5,818 bases of DNA from contig JAGMEZ010000015.1 of assembly GCA_023127905.1 (NCBI GenBank), positions 1 to 5,818 on the forward strand, read 5' to 3'. A model generated the notes under the pieces. The model ran no database searches. It was not told the DNA's origin and saw nothing but the letters and a program-made list of their open reading frames with translations. The position numbers were made by a program, and so were the translations under genes. The DNA comes from Caldifarciminota bacterium (lineage in GTDB: Bacteria; Hydrothermota; E44-bin80). Positions 1 through 5,348 of the stretch are shown here, one piece after another. The first letter of the stretch is position 1. Each line of letters starts with the position of its first letter.

Positions 1-23
1 TTGGGGACAAGCCCCAACGCTAC
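1..23 (-). repeat. GTAG-type palindromic repeat (REP-like), copy 1
   Basis: Read on the minus strand this is GTAGCG followed by the hairpin TTGGGG-CTTGT-CCCCAA (6-bp stem at 1-6 and 12-17, 5-nt loop). An identical 23-base copy lies at 39-61. A GTAG tetranucleotide at the foot of a hairpin is the known design of REP elements moved by RAYT Y1 transposases; the assignment to that class is inference, because no RAYT gene is in the window. The repeat starts exactly at the window edge, so it may extend to the left. Confidence 0.75.
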
Positions 24-38
24 GGGAATAGAACATTT

Positions 39-61
39 TTGGGGACAAGCCCCAACGCTAC
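39..61 (-). repeat. GTAG-type palindromic repeat (REP-like), copy 2
   Basis: Perfect 23-base direct copy of bases 1-23, in the same orientation with a period of 38 bp (15-bp spacer at 24-38). The stem is 39-44 with 50-55, and the GTAGC motif is at 57-61 on the minus strand. Two identical copies in tandem with a non-repeated spacer resemble a REP doublet. No T-run follows the hairpin on either strand, so an intrinsic terminator role is not supported. Confidence 0.78.
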
Positions 62-116
62 TTAATGATGAATCGATGTTTTGGGTCGGGGCGGTTTAAG
101 GTTTTAGGACAAGAAA

Positions 117-122
117 TATAAT
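117..122 (+). promoter_or_regulatory. Candidate -10 box for the bat operon
   Basis: A perfect TATAAT lies 53 bp upstream of the batB start codon. A good -35 hexamer is missing at the expected distance (94-99 reads GTTTAA), and there is no TGn extension. In AT-rich DNA a lone TATAAT is weak evidence; the operon could also be read from a gene to the left of the window. Confidence 0.3.
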
Positions 123-125
123 GTT

Positions 126-152
126 AATCTGTGAATATCAGTGTAATCAGTG
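126..152 (-). repeat. ATCTGTG/ATCAGTG-type interspersed repeat
   Basis: This stretch contains three spaced near-copies of a short word: AATCTGTG (126-133), ATCAGTG (137-143) and AATCAGTG (145-152). Its reverse complement closely matches 1207-1240: the 13-mer at 137-149, reversed, is TGATTACACTGAT, against TGATTACACAGAT at 1228-1240 (12 of 13 identical). It lies just upstream of the batB ribosome binding site (AAGGTG, 162-167). The function is unknown. Confidence 0.55.
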
Positions 153-175
153 TCGAAAAGTAAGGTGTAGAAGAG

Positions 176-1195
176 ATGATTTTTAAGGATACTGTATATT
201 TCTGGTTATTTTTAATCGTCCCGCTTCTTATTCTCATAATTATCCTGGGAGTGAGGAGGCGTAGAGCTTTTATGAGATTTCTCGGTGATGAGAAGGAGAT
301 AAGAAAGATTACCAGCAGTGTTAGTTTAATAAAGCGTTTCTGGAAAAACTTCTTATTGACTGTTATACTGGTTTTTCTAATACTTGCTATTGCGCGTCCC
401 CAGATGGGTGTAGAGAAAATTCGTATAAAAAGAAAGGGTGTTGACATTTTCGTTTTACTCGACACTTCTATCAGTATGGGCGCCCAGGATATCAAACCTG
501 ATAGACTTACAAGGGCAAAGATGTGGATAGGGACACTTATCGATAATCTCACAACAGATAGAATTGGTATTATTGCATTTGCAGGAAAGCCGTTTCTACA
601 GTGTCCTCTAACGATGGATTACAGTGCCTGCAGAATGCTTCTCGATATACTCAATGTTGGTACGATTCCTGTTCAGGGCACAAATATTGCTGGTGCGCTT
701 GATCTGGCAGTTAAATCGTTTCCTGAAAAGAAGGGGTTTTTTAAGGTGATAATTTTAGTTACTGATGGAGAGGACCATGAGGGGAATGTTACCGAAGCAG
801 CAGAAGCAGCGGCAAAAGAGGGAATAAAGATAATATCAGTGGGCATTGGGAGCGAAACAGGTGAGCCTATTCCAATAAAAGGAAAGAACGGTTTAATTTC
901 TGGATATAAAAAGGACAGGGAGGGAAAACTTGTAATGAGCAAACTGGACAGAACAACCCTTAAGTCTATTGCCCAGAAAACAGGAGGTACCTTTTTTAAT
1001 GTAACGCCAGGGAATTTTGAAATGAACAGGTTAATAGGAATACTTAACAAAATGGAGAAAGAAGAGTTTGGAGAAGAATGGCTTGAACGGTATGAGGATC
1101 GGTATGAATACCCTCTAATTCTTGTTATTCTTATGCTCTGTCTGGAACTTTCCTTAACAGATAGAGTCTTTAGATCGAAGAGAAGAAAGCTATAA
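176..1195 (+). CDS. batB: BatB-like von Willebrand factor A membrane protein
   Basis: Envelope protein of the Bat (aerotolerance) family, 339 residues, the family's usual length. Two N-terminal membrane segments (about 8-26 and 58-73) are followed by RPQMG and then a von Willebrand A domain facing the periplasm. The metal-binding MIDAS site is complete: DxSxS at D96, S98, S100, then T169 and D197 in the TDGED motif. A third membrane segment (about 312-327) closes the protein. The AFAGxPFxQCPLTxDYxA...PVQGTNI signature, and the position directly before the TPR gene, favour BatB over its paralogue BatA. The start ATG has AAGGTG eight bases upstream. Family knowledge places it in a complex with MoxR ATPase and other Bat proteins; the precise role (stress or oxygen tolerance, envelope upkeep) is not settled. 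No neighbouring batA or moxR is visible in the window. Confidence 0.92.
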   Translation: MIFKDTVYFWLFLIVPLLILIIILGVRRRRAFMRFLGDEKEIRKITSSVSLIKRFWKNFLLTVILVFLILAIARPQMGVEKIRIKRKGVDIFVLLDTSISMGAQDIKPDRLTRAKMWIGTLIDNLTTDRIGIIAFAGKPFLQCPLTMDYSACRMLLDILNVGTIPVQGTNIAGALDLAVKSFPEKKGFFKVIILVTDGEDHEGNVTEAAEAAAKEGIKIISVGIGSETGEPIPIKGKNGLISGYKKDREGKLVMSKLDRTTLKSIAQKTGGTFFNVTPGNFEMNRLIGILNKMEKEEFGEEWLERYEDRYEYPLILVILMLCLELSLTDRVFRSKRRKL

Positions 1196-1205
1196 AGAGA
1201 ATTTC

Positions 1206-1991
1206 ATGATTATACAGATTAGAAAACTGATTACACAGATGATAAACAAGTATAAGTTTCTCTTCATTTTATTTGCTACACTTCTTTTTCTATCAGCTAA
1301 TGCCTCGGGATTTACTATAAGAACGAAGAATAACAAAGCAAACAAACTGTTCTATAAGGAGGAATACAAAAAGGCACTCGACCTTTATGATGAACTTGAT
1401 AAAAGACTGGAAAAAAGTGGCGTTAAACTGAATTCAATTGTGAAATTTAACAGGGCTAATACCCTTCTTAAACTCAACAATTTCGATGAGGCAATAAAGT
1501 ATTATAACAAATCACGGTTAATTACAGAAAAAAATTTGAAAATCTCTGACATTTACTATAATATGGGGAATACTTCTTACCGTGCAGGAAAACTCGAGGA
1601 ATCAATTGATTATTACAAGAAAACCCTTGACATTAACCCAAAAGATAAAGATGCTAAATACAATATTGAGTTGATAAAGAAAAAAATAGAGAATCAGAAA
1701 AAGGAAGAAAAGGAAAACAAGGAAGACGAGGGGAATAAGGAAAACGAAGATAGAAAGAAGGAGAAGGAAAAAACAGAAAAGGATAAAGACCAGAAGGATA
1801 AAGATGATGAGAAAGAACAGCAGGAGGAGAAACAAAAAGAAGAACAGCAGAAAGAGGAAAAGAAAAAGGATGAGATATCTAAAGAGGAAGCCCTTAGAAT
1901 ACTAAAAGCCTTAGAGCAACGAGAAAGGGAATCAAGGCAAGGGGAGAAAGCAAAGTTTAAGGGTAAAACCGGTTTATTAAAGGACTGGTAA
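1206..1991 (+). CDS. batC: BatC-like exported tetratricopeptide repeat protein
   Basis: Predicted TPR scaffold of the Bat complex, 261 residues. A signal peptide or membrane anchor spans about 14-34 (KYKFLFILFATLLFLSANAS). Three TPR-like units follow near 42-75, 79-112 and 115-148; the last (YYNMGNTSYRAGKLEESIDYY...DINPKD) is close to consensus. Residues about 158-225 are an almost uninterrupted Lys/Glu/Asp/Gln tract, then comes the family's C-terminal segment SKEEALRILKALEQRERE and the terminal KDW. This layout (signal, TPRs, charged linker, LKALE motif, KDW end) is typical of BatC proteins beside batB and batD. It starts 10 bp after batB. ATG at 1206 has a modest AGAGA site; ATG at 1239 has none but would give a more ordinary signal peptide (MINKYKF). 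Codons 1-11 lie inside an interspersed repeat, so the true start is uncertain. Confidence 0.9.
   Translation: MIIQIRKLITQMINKYKFLFILFATLLFLSANASGFTIRTKNNKANKLFYKEEYKKALDLYDELDKRLEKSGVKLNSIVKFNRANTLLKLNNFDEAIKYYNKSRLITEKNLKISDIYYNMGNTSYRAGKLEESIDYYKKTLDINPKDKDAKYNIELIKKKIENQKKEEKENKEDEGNKENEDRKKEKEKTEKDKDQKDKDDEKEQQEEKQKEEQQKEEKKKDEISKEEALRILKALEQRERESRQGEKAKFKGKTGLLKDW
1207..1240 (+). repeat. ATCTGTG-type interspersed repeat overlapping the batC start
   Basis: Two near-identical 13-mers, TGATTATACAGAT (1207-1219) and TGATTACACAGAT (1228-1240), lie 21 bp apart. The same word occurs inverted at 137-149, upstream of batB. The repeat contains the first start codon of batC and supplies the residues MIIQIRKLITQ; its right end also forms part of the second possible start codon at 1239. 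This suggests a short repeat landed at the batB-batC junction and was absorbed into the reading frame, or that it displaced the original start region. Confidence 0.55.
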
Positions 1992-2012
1992 GGTTGTACT
2001 ACAATGAAGAAA

Positions 2013-2050
2013 CAATTACTAAGTTATTCGGTCATTAAGTCATTATCATT
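2013..2050 (+). repeat. Degenerate 8-bp tandem repeat in the batC-batD spacer
   Basis: After batC the sequence falls into 8-base units: AAGTTATT (2021-2028), CGGTCATT (2029-2036) and AAGTCATT (2037-2044), with a partial unit ATCATT (2045-2050) and a weaker one before (2013-2020). GTCATTA occurs exactly twice, eight bases apart (2031-2037 and 2039-2045). It abuts the GTAG hairpin at 2051, so the two together form a composite block filling the spacer. No open reading frame or known regulatory motif is seen in it. Confidence 0.55.
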
Positions 2051-2073
2051 GTAGCCGCAGGCTTCAGCCTGCG
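2051..2073 (+). repeat. GTAG-type palindromic repeat (REP-like), second sequence variant
   Basis: GTAGC is followed by a perfect 18-base palindrome at 2056-2073: arm CGCAGGCT, two-base centre TC, arm AGCCTGCG (realistically a 7-bp stem with a TTCA loop). Total length (23) and plan equal those of the copies at 1-23 and 39-61, GTAGC then arm, CTT, arm, although the stem bases differ. That is the pattern of related hairpins whose arms have co-varied. It is followed by TAAGAAGG, not a T-run, so it is not an intrinsic terminator. It ends three bases before the batD Shine-Dalgarno sequence. Confidence 0.75.
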
Positions 2074-2075
2074 TA

Positions 2076-2082
2076 AGAAGGA
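2076..2082 (+). promoter_or_regulatory. batD ribosome binding site next to a hairpin
   Basis: AGAAGGA lies nine bases before the GTG start of batD and supports that start over the out-of-frame ATG at 2082. The site begins three bases after the 2056-2073 palindrome, so the hairpin stands directly upstream of where the 30S subunit must bind. Whether this lowers initiation or protects the batD message from decay cannot be told from sequence. Confidence 0.65.
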
Positions 2083-2091
2083 TGGACACTT

Positions 2092-3867
2092 GTGAAGATA
2101 AAAAATACAATTATACTATATTTACTCCTCTCTATATCTTTTATTGTTGTGGATCTCTCCGCACAAGAAATAAATTTTTCTGCAACTATTGACAGAAACG
2201 TGATTTCTCCTGGAGAATCCGTTACATTAACAGTTATTGTAAGCGGAAATATTGCAAAAGTACCAAAACCAAAACTTCCCAAGCTTGATGAATTTAACAT
2301 CTATTCTCAAGGTTCATCAAGAAATATCTCCTTCGTAAACGGAAAGATATCTTCCTCAATAACTTATACTTATTCACTTGTTCCGAAAAAAATAGGGAAA
2401 TTTACTATAGGTTCCTGCGAGCTTATTGTAAAAGGTAAGACATTCAGAACAGAACCAATTGAAATAGAGGTAACTAAGGAGACTACAAAAATACAGAAAG
2501 TAAAGGGAAAGAGTTTTACAATCCTCCCTGGTGGTAGACTACAGAGGGATGTAGAGGATGGAGTCAATATTTTTATAAAAACCTTTGTAAATAAAAAAAC
2601 AGTTTATGTGGGTGAAGAGCTTATTCTTACATTCAAACTTCACACGACCGTAAACCTTATTGCTCAACCTCAGTATATCCCACCCGAAACAAAGGATTTC
2701 TGGAAAGAGGATATGGGAAAAGAAAAACAGTACCGAAAGGTTATTGATGGACGGAACTATGAGATTGTAGAACTGAACTATGCACTTTTCCCTTTAACCA
2801 CAGGGGAGTTAACAATTAGTGGAGCTGAATTAAACTGTGTTATTGATAACTTTACCGGGGATCCTTTCAGTTTTGGTTTCAGAAGTGGGACTAAGAAAAA
2901 ACTTGAAAGTGATCCTATTACAATAAATGTTCTTCCACTTCCCCCCACACCCGATGGTTTTTCCGGGGCAGTTGGTGATTTTAAAATTTTTACGAAACTG
3001 GATAAAAAAAAGGTAGAACAGAATGAACCTATTACAGTAATCACAACTATTGAAGGAGATGGGAATCTGAGAGATATAGAAGATCCAGAGATAAAGATGT
3101 TGGTCTTTAGAATATACGAATCAGGTTCAGAGGTGAAAACATTTGAAACATCGGGGAAGTTAATCGAGAAGAAAGTTGTAAAAACAATGATTATACCCAA
3201 TAGAAGTGGTGATTTTGAGATACCTGAGATATCATTTACTTTTTTCAACCCCAGAAAAAAGCAATATATAACAAAACAGACTAATAAATTACTATTTACC
3301 GTTCTACCGGGAGATGGTAAAATTGGAAGATTTTTGGGAAAAGGAGATGTTGAGGTGATTGGAAAAGATATCCATTTCATAAAGACGATGGATAGGCTTA
3401 CAAATCAAGGGAATCCTCTTGGTGAAATAAAATATTTCCTATTAGCAAATTTTTTATTATTAGGTGCATTTCTCTGGATTTTCATATCAGTTGGTGTGAA
3501 GGAGAGGATGAAGTTAAAAGAGGAAGTTGTGAGGAAAAGAAGAGCGCTTAACTGTGCAATAAAGAATGTAGGAAAGGCAGAACGGGAGGCGAAGAAAGGA
3601 GAAAAGAAGAAAGCGTATGAATTTCTGCATATAGCAATCCTTCAGTTTTTTGCTGATAAATTCAACCTGTCTGTCTGGGGAACCACAGAGGATGAGATAA
3701 AATATCGTCTGCGGGAGGTTGGGATAAGTGATGAGATCAGTAAAGAGGTATCGCTTCTTCTTGATGCTTGTAACAGAGCGAGGTTTTCAAAAGAAGAACC
3801 GAGTGGAGAGCAGTTTAAGAAATACATTAAACGTACAATAAAACTTCTGAAAAACCTAAGAATTTAA
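2092..3867 (+). CDS. batD: BatD family envelope protein
   Basis: 591-residue BatD ('oxygen tolerance') protein. A signal peptide (about 1-24, ending DLSA before QEINF) leads to periplasmic beta-sandwich domains. The first (about 27-140) opens with the family motif FSATIDRNVISPGE...LTVIVSG and continues with YTYSLVPKKIGKFTIG. A second starts near 160 (FVNKKTVYVGEELILTFKL). A third, near 292-405, carries GAVGDF, NEPITV and the hallmark GDGNLRDIEDPEI. One membrane helix at about 448-468 is followed by a basic helical cytoplasmic tail of about 120 residues (LHIAILQFFADKFNLSVWGTTEDEI...LLDACNRARFS), typical of BatD. The start is GTG, chosen because AGAAGGA lies nine bases upstream (2076-2082) and a signal peptide follows at once. 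It is the third gene of the bat operon, but sits 100 bp after batC behind a block of repeats, so it may be translated independently of batC. Confidence 0.93.
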   Translation: MKIKNTIILYLLLSISFIVVDLSAQEINFSATIDRNVISPGESVTLTVIVSGNIAKVPKPKLPKLDEFNIYSQGSSRNISFVNGKISSSITYTYSLVPKKIGKFTIGSCELIVKGKTFRTEPIEIEVTKETTKIQKVKGKSFTILPGGRLQRDVEDGVNIFIKTFVNKKTVYVGEELILTFKLHTTVNLIAQPQYIPPETKDFWKEDMGKEKQYRKVIDGRNYEIVELNYALFPLTTGELTISGAELNCVIDNFTGDPFSFGFRSGTKKKLESDPITINVLPLPPTPDGFSGAVGDFKIFTKLDKKKVEQNEPITVITTIEGDGNLRDIEDPEIKMLVFRIYESGSEVKTFETSGKLIEKKVVKTMIIPNRSGDFEIPEISFTFFNPRKKQYITKQTNKLLFTVLPGDGKIGRFLGKGDVEVIGKDIHFIKTMDRLTNQGNPLGEIKYFLLANFLLLGAFLWIFISVGVKERMKLKEEVVRKRRALNCAIKNVGKAEREAKKGEKKKAYEFLHIAILQFFADKFNLSVWGTTEDEIKYRLREVGISDEISKEVSLLLDACNRARFSKEEPSGEQFKKYIKRTIKLLKNLRI

Positions 3868-3904
3868 TATATAATTTATTTAAGATTCCCAAAACATCAA
3901 CTTT

Positions 3905-3938
3905 TATTGTCAACCATTATTTATTTTATATTGTCAAC
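3905..3938. repeat. Paired TATTGTCAAC words in the convergent spacer
   Basis: The 10-mer TATTGTCAAC occurs at 3905-3914 and 3929-3938, 24 bp apart, in a T-rich stretch between the ends of batD and the minus-strand propeller gene. Read on the minus strand each gives GTTGACAATA with a consensus -35-like TTGACA, but no -10 box lies at a proper distance from either. The rest of the 3868-3979 spacer holds no convincing terminator: the only hairpin (3952-3956 with 3960-3964) has a 5-bp stem and no T-run. Confidence 0.45.
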
Positions 3939-3979
3939 TTTTTTAATAGGGAGATTCGAAATCTAAAGATAGCGTAAGT

Positions 3980-5338
3980 TCACCGAACCACTATAAATTT
4001 TTTGAAAATTTTTCCCTTTTGATGATCGACTATTAAAAAATATGTTCCGTTGGATACAATGTTTCCCCCATCATCCGTCCCATCCCAGACAACAGCAGTG
4101 GTCAGTGGATAGTTGTTAGTGGATAGTGGGAAAGATTTTACCAATTTACCGCTCGCATCGTAGATATTTAAATCAATACCCTTTGCCCTACTTGTCCCGT
4201 GGAATGTGTCTACTATTTGCTCTATGCATAATTTAATATAAACCTTGTAAGAGGTTGGATTGGGGTGAATGTTTACAGAGATGGGTGAGTGTGGCAGTGT
4301 TTCTAAATATATCTCTTTAATCCCGGTGTATGGGAAACGTTCGAAATAGACATCATGGTTATACGGGTACGAAACGCAATGTGCCCAGACAAGATAGATT
4401 TCATTTGATTCAGAGAAAAAATGAGGTTGTGTATTATTTGTAGGGTCTGATGTAATTTGCTCCTCAGTTTCCCAGGCAATTGCATCATAAGAACGCCGTC
4501 TATATAGGTTGTATGCAGGAGGTACGTATTTAGCATAGTATACTAAATAAGCTCCGTCTGGTGTCTGGTTAGGAAATGGATCGTGGGAGTTGAGGTTGTA
4601 CGTTAAACGTATTGAATCGCTCCATGTAACCCGGTCAGTAGAAGTGCGGATGAATACATCATAATCGTATGTTCCAGGTCCTGACTTCCGATGATACGCA
4701 TAAAGATAGGTACCATTATCATGTTTCATTATGCGTGGACGAAAACCAGATTGACCGACTAAAGTTTTAAGGGTATCCCATATACCACCATATGGGCAGT
4801 TTGCAATATGTCCACCTATACCGGAAACAACATAGCTCATAGTTAAAGAGCTATCTGGTTCAAGAATTACCGTTGGGTCATAGTGCATGACTGATGGACT
4901 CCAGCCAAGGTCAAGGGAACCCTCTTTAGTCCAGTTCAAACCATCCATGGAGTAAGCGGAATAAATATGGTATGTCCCGCTTTCATTGGACGCATACCAC
5001 AAGCGTAATGTATCACTTGGCAGTTGTAGAAAGCTGAGCGTTGCTTGATCGCCAGAATCCTGGATAATTGGGAGAACAGGATCCCAGGAAACACCGTTGT
5101 CCGTTGAGAATGTTACGTAAAGGTCACCGGATGCCCAATCAGGATTACGGTCAAAAATAACCATTAATCTGTTATCATTCAATCGTATAATCCATGATTC
5201 ATAGTCGTTCTCCGGACCACCAGAGACGACCACGGGTGATGCATGAAGAATACAATAGGGTACAAATATTGTTATCACTAAAAAACAGAAGAGTACTATG
5301 CAAAGTAGACCTTTCTTGCAAATTTTTATACCAACCAT
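3980..5338 (-). CDS. Secreted sialidase-like (BNR/Asp-box) beta-propeller with C-terminal sorting domain
   Basis: 452 residues from the chosen ATG at 5338, which has AGGAGG at 5343-5348; the frame is open upstream (ATGs at 5368 and 5383) but those starts have weaker or no binding sites. A lysine-rich N-terminus and hydrophobic signal run to about residue 33 (LHA). Residues about 35-340 form a beta-propeller with Asp-box-like turns: STDNGVSW (78-85), SMDGLNW (130-136), STDRVTW (233-239) and a degenerate SYDAIAW (283-289). Residues about 358-452 are a FlgD-like/type IX-type C-terminal domain: HPNPTS, LNIYDASGKLVKSF, VVWDGTDDGG, GTYFLIV and a basic end. This suggests export and surface attachment or release. 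Sialidase activity is not claimed: the arginine triad and catalytic tyrosine/glutamate cannot be assigned by eye, and many such propellers only bind glycans. Within the C-terminal domain, residues 404-414 are encoded by a short DNA repeat. Confidence 0.88.
   Translation of the reverse strand: MVGIKICKKGLLCIVLFCFLVITIFVPYCILHASPVVVSGGPENDYESWIIRLNDNRLMVIFDRNPDWASGDLYVTFSTDNGVSWDPVLPIIQDSGDQATLSFLQLPSDTLRLWYASNESGTYHIYSAYSMDGLNWTKEGSLDLGWSPSVMHYDPTVILEPDSSLTMSYVVSGIGGHIANCPYGGIWDTLKTLVGQSGFRPRIMKHDNGTYLYAYHRKSGPGTYDYDVFIRTSTDRVTWSDSIRLTYNLNSHDPFPNQTPDGAYLVYYAKYVPPAYNLYRRRSYDAIAWETEEQITSDPTNNTQPHFFSESNEIYLVWAHCVSYPYNHDVYFERFPYTGIKEIYLETLPHSPISVNIHPNPTSYKVYIKLCIEQIVDTFHGTSRAKGIDLNIYDASGKLVKSFPLSTNNYPLTTAVVWDGTDDGGNIVSNGTYFLIVDHQKGKIFKKFIVVR
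4104..4127 (-). repeat. Short tandem repeat inside the sorting-domain coding sequence
   Basis: On the plus strand AGTGGATAGT occurs at 4104-4113 and again at 4118-4127 (period 14), within a GTGG-rich stretch at 4098-4130. On the coding strand it reads ACTATCCACT twice and encodes the core of PLSTNNYPLTT, between the conserved LVKSF and VVWDG strands of the C-terminal domain. The internal PLST/PLTT duplication and the low-complexity DNA look like an intergenic-type repeat tolerated in a surface loop. Confidence 0.6.
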
Positions 5339-5342
5339 TTCT

Positions 5343-5348
5343 CCTCCT
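5343..5348 (-). promoter_or_regulatory. Ribosome binding site deciding the propeller gene start
   Basis: Minus-strand AGGAGG followed by AGAA and then ATG (5338-5336). Spacing is four bases, short but workable, and the match to the anti-Shine-Dalgarno is perfect. The in-frame ATG at 5368 has only AAGGGG, and that at 5383 has nothing recognisable. Starting at 5338 also gives a normal signal peptide without 15 extra polar residues. Confidence 0.75.

Noticed and set aside
1..61. Possible CRISPR array
   Set aside because: Only two 23-base repeats with a 15-base spacer are present; spacers of CRISPR arrays are longer, and the GTAG-plus-hairpin layout with a related variant at 2051-2073 fits a REP-like element better.
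124..552. Minus-strand reading frame opposite the batB N-terminus
   Set aside because: It overlaps a clearly real gene with complete VWA motifs, has no ribosome binding site of note, and its product is a serine/isoleucine-rich translation typical of an antisense shadow.
1602..1835. Minus-strand frame of phenylalanine/leucine-rich residues inside batC
   Set aside because: It is the reverse reading of the purine-rich Lys/Glu linker, so the hydrophobic 'membrane' look is a composition artefact.
2056..2073. Intrinsic terminator after batC
   Set aside because: The palindrome is strong, but it is followed by TAAGAAGG and by the batD ribosome binding site, with no T-run. On the minus strand it is likewise followed by mixed sequence.
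2778..3380. 200-codon minus-strand frame inside batD
   Set aside because: It lies entirely within the conserved BatD coding region, is composed of low-information hydrophobic and serine/proline residues, and matches no family I know; it is a shadow of the AT-rich coding strand.
3952..3964. Terminator between the convergent genes
   Set aside because: The stem AGATT/AATCT is only five A/T-rich pairs with a three-base loop and no adjacent T-run in the proper direction on either strand.
3868..3979. tRNA or small RNA gene in the convergent spacer
   Set aside because: No cloverleaf, no T-loop motif and no stable fold can be seen; the stretch is simply AT-rich.
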